This document shows, one piece after another, positions 1 to 5,005 of a stretch of 5,269 nucleotides of DNA. This DNA comes from Ruminococcus flavefaciens. GTDB taxonomy: Bacteria; Bacillota_A; Clostridia; Oscillospirales; Ruminococcaceae. The stretch's first letter is position 1; every line of letters begins with the position of its first letter. The stretch lies in NCBI GenBank assembly GCA_004556875.1, contig SFFP01000141.1:1-5269 (forward strand), read 5' to 3'. The notes under the pieces were generated by a model that saw only the letters and a list, made by a program, of their open reading frames with translations, did no database searches and was not told the DNA's origin. A program made the position numbers and the translations under genes.

Positions 1-2
1 AA

Positions 3-305
3 CAATTAACGCCGGATACAGAGAATCCACCCATAACACTGTTTTTGGTTTTAACTGTTCCGCGTGCGCTCAGCCGCATTCACCACATCACAAAATTCAT
101 TGTTGAGGACGCGATAATGGAAACGTTATTACCAAACGTTAATACGTCTGAAGGTTGTTTTGAAATTGGTGTCACTATCAGTAACCCTGTATTTACTGAA
201 GATGCCATTAACAAGAGAAAACACGAACGGGAGCTATTAAATAAAATATGCATTCTTTCAATGTTGGCCCGTTTACGTCCGATACAAAAAGGATGCTGGC
301 AATGA
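3..305 (+). CDS. unrecognised ORF, 5' end possibly outside the window
   Basis: This frame is open from the first bases of the window to a TGA at 303-305. The gene may therefore begin upstream, at a TTG at 45, or at an ATG at 117. The ATG at 117 has a GAGG at 105-108 eight bases before it and would give a 62-residue protein. The C-terminal third is rich in Lys, Arg and Glu with spaced Leu and Ile, consistent with a helix, and the protein ends in KGCWQ. I do not recognise a family. In favour of a real gene, its stop overlaps the next start as ATGA, the same arrangement used at the membrane protein/nth junction. Against it, codon choice (TTA, CTA, ATA, CGG) is less like the downstream genes, which favour CTT/CTC and AGA. 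It could be the end of an unrelated or transferred gene, or a chance open frame. Confidence 0.4.
   Translation, partial: QLTPDTENPPITLFLVLTVPRALSRIHHITKFIVEDAIMETLLPNVNTSEGCFEIGVTISNPVFTEDAINKRKHERELLNKICILSMLARLRPIQKGCWQ
288..293 (+). promoter_or_regulatory. ribosome binding site deciding the start at 302
   Basis: AAAGGA ends eight bases before the ATG at 302 and favours the 71-residue form of the membrane protein over the longer in-frame starts at 248 and 293. Confidence 0.5.
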
Positions 306-517
306 ATACAGCATTTGCACTTGTTCTGACAGTTTTCATGGCTGTTATACTTTTCAAGCCGAATATCCCTGTCATAATTCTGGTAACTATGATGCTTGTT
401 CTTCTCGCATTCTACATCAAGCACTACTACTTCCTTGAAAATACGGTGCAGAAGATGTACAAAGTATATGACGGGATACTTGAAAAGCAGAAAAAACTAA
501 AGGAGTCCTCTGAATGA
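302..517 (+). CDS. small two-helix membrane protein, unknown function
   Basis: This encodes a 71-residue protein with two predicted membrane segments, about residues 3-18 and 21-39, separated by a short Lys-Pro-Asn turn. A charged, probably helical tail follows (residues 40-71, ending in a Lys/Glu-rich stretch). With so short a hairpin, the tail is expected to lie on the cytoplasmic side. The ATG at 302 was chosen because AAAGGA at 288-293 lies eight bases upstream and because the start overlaps the preceding stop as ATGA. In-frame ATGs at 293 and 248 would give 74 or 89 residues, but the GGAG before 248 is about 14 bases away. Its stop also overlaps the nth start as ATGA, so translational coupling with nth is likely. 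I recognise no family and infer no function beyond membrane location. Confidence 0.7.
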   Translation: MNTAFALVLTVFMAVILFKPNIPVIILVTMMLVLLAFYIKHYYFLENTVQKMYKVYDGILEKQKKLKESSE

Positions 518-1161
518 CCAAAAAGGAAATAGCCGCGCTTGCAATAAAAGAGCTTGAAAAGCTCTACCCCGACGCTTCTTGCACTCTCACCTATGAAAAG
601 CCTTATGAGCTTATGTTTGCCGCTCGTCTTGCGGCACAGTGCACAGACGCAAGGGTAAATGTGGTCACAAAGACGCTTTTCAAAAAATATCCCACTCTCG
701 AAGCCTTTGCAAACGCCGATATAACCGAGCTTGAACAGGACGTTAAACCCTGCGGCTTTTACCATAACAAAGCAAAAAGCTTAAAAGAAATGGCTAATCA
801 GCTCATCAACGATTTCGGCGGTGAAGTCCCAGATACTATGGAGGAGCTTCTCACGCTGTCGGGCATCGGCAGAAAAACCGCAAACCTTATGCTTGGTGAT
901 GTCTTCGGAAAGCCTGCAATGGTAACCGATACCCACTGCATACGTATCACGGGAAGACTCGGTCTTACGGAAAACAAAGAGCCTGCAAAGGTGGAAAAAG
1001 ACCTTGTAAAGCTAATTCCGCCTGAGGTCTCTTCCGATTTTTGTCACAGAACAGTTGATTTCGGCAGGGATATATGCAACGCCCGAAAGCCGAAATGTCA
1101 TATATGTCCGCTGAATTATTTTTGCAGATACTATAAAGCCGCTGAAAATCAGACGGCTTGA
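514..1161 (+). CDS. nth: endonuclease III (bifunctional DNA glycosylase/AP lyase)
   Basis: This 215-residue protein has the usual length for the family. Endonuclease III removes oxidised pyrimidines from DNA and cleaves the resulting abasic site by beta-elimination, starting base-excision repair. The helix-hairpin-helix is at about residues 113-130 (LSGIGRKTAN) and carries the catalytic lysine K121. The catalytic aspartate is D139 in VTDTH. The C-terminal 4Fe-4S cluster motif is complete, with C188, C195, C198 and C204 spaced C-X6-C-X2-C-X5-C. The Lys in the hairpin and the length exclude MutY-type glycosylases. AAGGAG at 500-505 precedes the ATG by eight bases, and the start overlaps the upstream stop as ATGA (514-517). 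The gene is followed after 18 bases by the YjbQ gene. It appears intact and functional. Confidence 0.97.
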   Translation: MTKKEIAALAIKELEKLYPDASCTLTYEKPYELMFAARLAAQCTDARVNVVTKTLFKKYPTLEAFANADITELEQDVKPCGFYHNKAKSLKEMANQLINDFGGEVPDTMEELLTLSGIGRKTANLMLGDVFGKPAMVTDTHCIRITGRLGLTENKEPAKVEKDLVKLIPPEVSSDFCHRTVDFGRDICNARKPKCHICPLNYFCRYYKAAENQTA

Positions 1162-1179
1162 TGAGAAAGGAGTAAATCT

Positions 1180-1575
1180 ATGTTATTCAATTTCAAGCTG
1201 AGCACCCCTGCTGAGGGACTTGTAGATATTACACACGAGGTCAGTGAATCCGTTAAAGAAAGCGGTGTACTTGAGGGTATTTGTATCGTTTACTGCCCAC
1301 ATACTACTGCGGCAATAACCATAAACGAAAATGCAGACCCCGATGTACAGACTGACTTTATCCGCGGTATAGATAAGGTGTTCCCTGACTTATCTATCTT
1401 CAAGCACGCTGAGGGCAACTCCGATGCGCACCTCAAATCCTCGGCTGTGGGAGCAAGTGAAACCATCATAATAAGCGGCGGAAAGCTCCTTCTCGGCACA
1501 TGGCAGGACATTTACTTCTGCGAATTCGACGGTCCGAGAACAAGAAAATTTTTCGTCAAAGTCATAGGAGATTAA
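1180..1575 (+). CDS. yjbQ: YjbQ/UPF0047 family protein
   Basis: This 131-residue protein is full length for the UPF0047 family. The family signature is present: S93-x2-I-x-I-x2-G101-x4-GTWQ(106-109)-x-I. Other conserved elements are PHTTA at 40-44 and the HAEGN...H block with H76, N80 and H84. These histidines cluster in the presumed active pocket, possibly binding a metal. E. coli YjbQ has been reported to show weak thiamin phosphate synthase activity, but the true role of the family is not settled and I would not call this a thiamin enzyme. No thiamin genes or thiamin riboswitch are visible nearby. AAAGGAG at 1166-1172 lies seven bases before the ATG. Its own end contains the ribosome binding site of the sirtuin gene, three bases downstream, so co-expression with sir2 is very likely. 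Confidence 0.93.
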   Translation: MLFNFKLSTPAEGLVDITHEVSESVKESGVLEGICIVYCPHTTAAITINENADPDVQTDFIRGIDKVFPDLSIFKHAEGNSDAHLKSSAVGASETIIISGGKLLLGTWQDIYFCEFDGPRTRKFFVKVIGD

Positions 1576-1578
1576 GCT

Positions 1579-2292
1579 ATGGACAACACTGAAAAACTTG
1601 CCGACATCGTAAAAAATTCAGAACGTATCGTCTTTTTCGGCGGCGCGGGAGTCTCTACGGAAAGCGGTATCCCCGATTTCAGAAGCGTTGACGGTCTTTA
1701 CAATCAGCAGTGGAAATATCCGCCTGAGACTATCCTGAGCCATACCTTCTTCATGCAGAAGACCGAAGAGTTTTACCGCTTTTACAGAGCTAAGATGCTC
1801 TGCCTCGATGCTAAGCCCAATGCCGCTCACTTAAAGCTCGCTCAGCTCGAAGCTGAGGGAAAGCTGACAGGTGTAGTCACCCAGAATATTGACGGTCTTC
1901 ATCAGGCGGCAGGAAGCAAAAAGGTCTTTGAGCTTCACGGAAGCGTACTCAGGAATTACTGCACTAAATGCGGAAAATTCTACGATGTCAGCTTTATCGC
2001 AAATTCCGAGGGCATACCGAAATGCGAATGCGGCGGTGTCATCAAACCCGATGTAGTCCTCTACGAAGAGGGTCTTGATGACAATACTGTAAACGGCGCT
2101 GTAAATGCTATCGCAAACGCTGATACCCTTATCATAGGCGGCACTTCACTCAATGTGTACCCTGCCGCAGGTCTTATACGCTACTTCAAAGGAAACAATT
2201 TAGTTATCATCAACATGGCACCTACCCAAATGGACAATCATGCAGACCTTCTTATCTGCGACAGAATAGGAGAGGTCTTTTCAAAAATTTAG
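1579..2292 (+). CDS. cobB: NAD-dependent protein deacylase, Sir2 family
   Basis: This 237-residue single-domain sirtuin should remove acetyl or other acyl groups from protein lysines using NAD+, giving nicotinamide and O-acyl-ADP-ribose in the cytoplasm. Visible elements in order: the NAD-binding GAGVSTESGIPDFR loop (residues 22-35), TQNIDGLH (101-108), catalytic H120 in ELHGS, and a zinc-binding set C128, C131, C149 and C151. The NAD-contacting GGTSLNVYPAAGL follows at 187-199. The second cysteine pair is C-x-C rather than the more common C-x2-C. The protein is of the compact bacterial type (T. maritima Sir2-like). It lacks the Ala/Tyr/Arg pattern I would expect of a dedicated desuccinylase, so simple deacetylation is the best guess. 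AGGAG at 1566-1570, inside the end of yjbQ, sits eight bases before the ATG. No macrodomain or lipoate-ligase partner gene, as found with SirTM sirtuins, is next to it. Confidence 0.95.
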   Translation: MDNTEKLADIVKNSERIVFFGGAGVSTESGIPDFRSVDGLYNQQWKYPPETILSHTFFMQKTEEFYRFYRAKMLCLDAKPNAAHLKLAQLEAEGKLTGVVTQNIDGLHQAAGSKKVFELHGSVLRNYCTKCGKFYDVSFIANSEGIPKCECGGVIKPDVVLYEEGLDDNTVNGAVNAIANADTLIIGGTSLNVYPAAGLIRYFKGNNLVIINMAPTQMDNHADLLICDRIGEVFSKI

Positions 2293-2296
2293 GAGG
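2291..2296 (+). promoter_or_regulatory. ribosome binding site overlapping the sirtuin stop codon
   Basis: A perfect AGGAGG begins within the TAG stop (2290-2292) of the sirtuin gene and lies six bases before the lipoprotein ATG at 2303. Ribosomes finishing sir2 end on this site, so coupling or re-initiation is likely. Confidence 0.75.
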
Positions 2297-2302
2297 CATA
2301 AA

Positions 2303-3034
2303 ATGAAACGACTGTTTACAGCCGCTTTATCTGCCATAATGCTTGTCGGCTGTGGTTCGCGCAGTGAAAACAGTTCTGCTCCCATAGCCGAAACAGAGCA
2401 AAGTGTTACTGAGATCGAGAATACCAACATCAGTTCAGCAGCTCCGAAAAGCTCCGCGGCAAGCAAAATAATCTACCGCGAGAAGCTATACAATATTGAT
2501 TCCTATACCAAATCCGACCTCATTATCCAATCCGACGGCAGAGTATGGTGCGGCTTTTATATGCATAACGAAGGCACTATCGACAAATTCAACCGCTTAT
2601 GGACAACTGAGAAAGATTTTGAGTCACCCTACAGGCTCGATGATGATATCTGGCTTGACTCCGTTCTTTCAGAGACAAAGGACGACGATTTCATGCTTTT
2701 CGGTGATATCTTTGAGCTTGACCGCCTCAGCGATGAACAGCTCGACAAGATAAGCTCTCTCATCGAGAAAACCGACCCTTTCAGCGCAAGCAACGTTTTC
2801 AAAGCTCCCGAGGACTCGGCTGACCCAGATGTCATTGAGACTGAATACAGCTTCATAGACCTTATCATCGGCGATAAAGTCTGTCGCGCCTATGAGTACA
2901 CACAGCTATACAGCAGTATGACACAGGACGAAAACGCTTCGGCGGTCATCGACCTGATACACGGCTATGGCTTCTACGACGACTGGCGTGAAAAATGCAG
3001 TGAGAATATCACGCCATATAAAAAAGCCGAATAA
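2303..3034 (+). CDS. predicted lipoprotein, unknown function
   Basis: This 243-residue protein begins with a type II signal peptide: KR at 2-3, a hydrophobic stretch at 4-15 and lipobox LVGC with the lipidated Cys at 17. A low-complexity Ser/Ala/Glu/Thr linker (about 18-55) follows, typical of Gram-positive surface lipoproteins. The rest (about 56-243) looks like a soluble acidic domain rich in Asp, Ser and Tyr/Trp. It has a strongly acidic stretch around residues 112-130 and three cysteines after the lipobox. I do not recognise the domain. The gene ends the left cluster: it starts ten bases after sir2, with AGGAGG overlapping the sir2 stop, and its stop codon lies in the A-run leading into the terminator. 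It is probably anchored to the outer face of the membrane, so it is unlikely to act directly with the cytoplasmic Nth or Sir2 proteins. Co-transcription does not imply shared function. Confidence 0.85.
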   Translation: MKRLFTAALSAIMLVGCGSRSENSSAPIAETEQSVTEIENTNISSAAPKSSAASKIIYREKLYNIDSYTKSDLIIQSDGRVWCGFYMHNEGTIDKFNRLWTTEKDFESPYRLDDDIWLDSVLSETKDDDFMLFGDIFELDRLSDEQLDKISSLIEKTDPFSASNVFKAPEDSADPDVIETEYSFIDLIIGDKVCRAYEYTQLYSSMTQDENASAVIDLIHGYGFYDDWREKCSENITPYKKAE

Positions 3035-3080
3035 AAAACGAGTCCGAAAGCAGTTTATCGCCGCTTTCGGACTTTTCATT
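3033..3080. terminator. bidirectional intrinsic terminator between convergent genes
   Basis: An 11-bp perfect stem (3041-3051 paired with 3063-3073) closes an 11-base loop. On the plus strand it is followed by TTTTCATTTT, terminating the lipoprotein transcript. On the minus strand the A-run at 3033-3038 becomes a six-U tract after the same hairpin, terminating the ABC-F transcript. It fills almost all of the 46-base gap between the two stop codons. Confidence 0.92.
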
Positions 3081-4685
3081 TTATAACATACCGTTTGATT
3101 TTTTGAAATCAATGAACTCCTCATAAGTTCCCTGTCTGTCGAGACAGCCCTCAGGAAGTATCTCGATTATGCGGTTTGCAGTGGTCTGCATTATCTCATG
3201 GTCGTGAGAAGCAAGGAGAACTACGCCCTTGAAGTTGATAAGGCTGTTGTTTACTGCTGTAATGCTTTCAAGGTCGAGATGGTTTGTAGGACGGTCAAGA
3301 ACAAGCACGTTCGAGCCAAAAAGCATCATGCGCGAGAACATACATCTCACCTTTTCGCCTCCCGAAAGAACATTTACAGGCTTGTATACATCATCGCCCG
3401 AAAACAGCATACGTCCCAGAAAGCCGCGGAGATATGTCTCTGTTTCGTCCTTTACGGAATACTGTCTTATCCAGTCAAGTATGGAAAGCTCACAGCCGTT
3501 GAAGTATTCTGAGTTGTCAACAGGCATATATGAAGTAGTTACGGATACGCCCCATTTGAAGCTTCCGCTGTCAGGCTGTTCCTCTTCCATGAGTATCTTG
3601 AAGAGCATTGTAATAGCCTGCTCGCTTTCACCAACGAATGCTACCTTGTCGGTTCTGCCGAGTGTAAAGCTTACATTGTCAAGGAGCTTTACGCCGTCAA
3701 CTGTTTTTGTGAGACCTTCGACCTGTAATATGTCCTTGCCAAGCTCTCTGTCCATATCAAAGCCGATGAACGGATATCTTCTGCTTGAAGCAGGAAGCTC
3801 CTCAACGGTAAGCTTTTCAATGAGCTTTCGGCGTGACGTAGCCTGATTGGACTTTGATTTATTTGCAGAGAAACGAGCGATAAAGTCTTTAAGCTCCTTT
3901 ATCTTTTCCTCGTTCTTCTTGTTCTGCTGTTTTATCATGCGCTGAATAAGCTGGCTGGACTCATACCAGAATTCATAGTTGCCGACGTACATCTTTATCT
4001 TGTTATAGTCGATATCAACGATGTGTGTGCAGACATTATTGAGGAAGTGTCTGTCGTGGGATACGACTATTACTGTACCGAAATATTCGGAAAGGAACTC
4101 CTCAAGCCAGCGAACTGCGTCTATATCAAGGTGGTTAGTAGGCTCGTCAAGGAGTATGATGTCAGGATTACCGAAAAGCGCCTGTGCAAGAAGCACCTTT
4201 ACCTTTTCGTTACCCGAAAGGGTTGACATCTGTGAGTAGAGGATATCTTCGGAAAGTCCGAGACCCTGTATGAGCTTTGAAGCGTCTGACTCTGCCTCCC
4301 AACCATTTAGCTCAGCAAATTCACCTTCAAGCTCAGAAGCCTTTACGCCGTCCTCTTCCGAGAAGTCCTCCTTAGCATAGAGAGCGTCCTTTTCCTGCAT
4401 TATCTCGTAAAGACGGGCATTTCCCATAATAACGGTATCAAGTACGGTATATTCATCGTATGCGAAGTGGTCCTGCTTGAGAACGCTGAGGCGCTCTTCC
4501 TTAGGCATTACTACCTCACCCGAAGCAGGTTCAAGCTCGCCGCAGAGCACACGGAGAAAAGTAGACTTTCCTGCTCCGTTTGCGCCTATAACGCCGTAAC
4601 AATTGCCGTTTGTGAATTTAAGGTTTACGTTTTTAAAAAGTGTTGAGCCGCCGAACTGGACGCTCACATTACTTACTGTTATCAT
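3081..4685 (-). CDS. ybiT: ABC-F family ATPase, YbiT/YkpA type, with degenerate second ATPase site
   Basis: This encodes a 534-residue soluble protein with two nucleotide-binding domains and no membrane segments. ABC-F proteins act at the ribosome (translation factors or antibiotic protection), not in transport. NBD1 is complete: Walker A GANGAGKST (34-42, K40), signature LSGNE (156-160), Walker B LLDEP (D180, E181) and switch H210. A short arm-like insert lies at about 85-135, and a charged linker (about 243-310, RFSANKSKSNQATSRR) matches the inter-domain tRNA-interaction region of YbiT. NBD2 keeps LSGGE (440-444) and H494, but its Walker A reads GESEQAIT with Ile358 where Lys belongs, and its Walker B reads LDRPTNHLD with Arg465 in place of the catalytic Glu. 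Start: the ATG at 4685 follows GAAAGGAG by five bases. An in-frame ATG at 4718 would add MVRRRAVKGEN, which is translated ribosome-binding-site sequence. No resistance role is indicated. Confidence 0.95.
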   Translation of the reverse strand: MITVSNVSVQFGGSTLFKNVNLKFTNGNCYGVIGANGAGKSTFLRVLCGELEPASGEVVMPKEERLSVLKQDHFAYDEYTVLDTVIMGNARLYEIMQEKDALYAKEDFSEEDGVKASELEGEFAELNGWEAESDASKLIQGLGLSEDILYSQMSTLSGNEKVKVLLAQALFGNPDIILLDEPTNHLDIDAVRWLEEFLSEYFGTVIVVSHDRHFLNNVCTHIVDIDYNKIKMYVGNYEFWYESSQLIQRMIKQQNKKNEEKIKELKDFIARFSANKSKSNQATSRRKLIEKLTVEELPASSRRYPFIGFDMDRELGKDILQVEGLTKTVDGVKLLDNVSFTLGRTDKVAFVGESEQAITMLFKILMEEEQPDSGSFKWGVSVTTSYMPVDNSEYFNGCELSILDWIRQYSVKDETETYLRGFLGRMLFSGDDVYKPVNVLSGGEKVRCMFSRMMLFGSNVLVLDRPTNHLDLESITAVNNSLINFKGVVLLASHDHEIMQTTANRIIEILPEGCLDRQGTYEEFIDFKKSNGML

Positions 4686-4690
4686 ATTTT

Positions 4691-4698
4691 CTCCTTTC
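4691..4698 (-). promoter_or_regulatory. ribosome binding site fixing the ABC-F start
   Basis: On the minus strand GAAAGGAG lies five bases before the ATG at 4685. This shows that the longer open frame starting at 4718 is not the natural start, because it would place this site inside the coding region. The start at 4685 also aligns with the family N-terminus (MITVSNVSVQFG). Confidence 0.85.
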
Positions 4699-4722
4699 AC
4701 GGCTCGCCGCCGCACCATGTTT

Positions 4723-4757
4723 ACGCATTATGTTCGCAATTACAAACAAATATGCGC
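4723..4757 (-). promoter_or_regulatory. imperfect hairpin in the ABC-F 5' leader
   Basis: Read on the minus strand, GCGCAT (4752-4757) can pair with ATGCGT (4723-4728). Inside this, TGTTTG can pair with CGAACA around a TAATTG loop, with a small internal loop between the two 6-bp stems and one G-U pair in each. The structure starts about six bases after the predicted transcription start. No U-tract follows it, so it is not a terminator by itself. It may stabilise the message or control it, or it may be fortuitous. Confidence 0.35.
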
Positions 4758-4769
4758 ACAACAAAATTA

Positions 4770-4798
4770 ATTATATCATAAAAGCTTTGAAATAGCAA
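4770..4798 (-). promoter_or_regulatory. sigma-A-type promoter of the ABC-F gene
   Basis: On the minus strand, TTGCTA (4793-4798, four of six consensus bases) and a perfect TATAAT (4770-4775) are separated by exactly 17 bases. Transcription should start near 4763, giving a leader of about 78 bases before the ATG at 4685. Confidence 0.8.
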
Positions 4799-4803
4799 GA
4801 TGC

Positions 4804-4864
4804 GCGAAATAAAAGTTAATGTTTGTAAGAATTTCGCCGCGAAAACGGGGGCGCAGTCACTGCG
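4804..4864. repeat. cluster of short inverted repeats between divergent promoters
   Basis: Three short dyads lie together. GCGAAAT (4804-4810) pairs with ATTTCGC (4831-4837). TTTCG (4832-4836) pairs with CGAAA (4840-4844). CGCAG (4852-4856) pairs with CTGCG (4860-4864). They are locally GC-rich within an AT-rich spacer and lie just upstream of the ABC-F -35 box, about 70-130 bases upstream of the -35 of the plus-strand gene. They could be regulator-binding sites. From 4865 to 4933 I see nothing further. Confidence 0.3.
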
Positions 4865-4933
4865 ATAATCGCCAAATTACCGTTCCAAGTATCCGAATAT
4901 TTATATGAAGTTACAAAAACCTCATTTCTCCAC

Positions 4934-4962
4934 TTTACACCTCAGCATAAATGTGCTATTAT
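4934..4962 (+). promoter_or_regulatory. sigma-A-type promoter of the substrate-binding protein gene
   Basis: TTTACA (4934-4939, five of six) and TATTAT (4957-4962, five of six) are separated by 17 bases. A TGC at 4954-4956 makes an extended -10. The predicted start is near 4969, leaving a leader of about 37 bases, too short for a riboswitch. Confidence 0.8.
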
Positions 4963-5005
4963 AGGGATATCAACTAAGTAATATACTGAAAGAGAGGAAT
5001 TTCCC

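Noticed and set aside
248..301. Longer form of the small membrane protein starting at 248
   Set aside because: The only purine-rich site is about 14 bases upstream, and this form would overlap the preceding frame by 58 bases. The start at 302 has correct spacing and an ATGA overlap, though the longer form is not fully excluded.
80..424. Minus-strand Cys/His-rich open frame
   Set aside because: It is antisense to the membrane protein and the left-edge ORF. Its cysteines and histidines do not form a regular zinc motif, and there is no ribosome binding site of note.
1180..2292. Sirtuin-based defence or SirTM/macrodomain ADP-ribosylation system
   Set aside because: The sirtuin is an ordinary compact deacylase with an intact catalytic His and zinc site. 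No macrodomain, lipoate ligase, GcvH-like or effector gene is adjacent, and YjbQ is a common housekeeping family.
3229..3846. Long plus-strand open frame (about 205 codons) inside the ABC-F gene
   Set aside because: It lies entirely opposite a gene with full family motifs, its product is Ser/Arg/Thr-rich as expected of an antisense shadow, and it has no convincing ribosome binding site.
4686..4718. Eleven-residue N-terminal extension of the ABC-F protein (start at 4718)
   Set aside because: The extension is the translated leader containing the ribosome binding site, and the family N-terminus begins at the ATG at 4685.
4969..5005. Riboswitch or T-box before the amino-acid-binding protein gene
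   Set aside because: The predicted leader is only about 37 bases with no terminator-like hairpin, too short for any such element.
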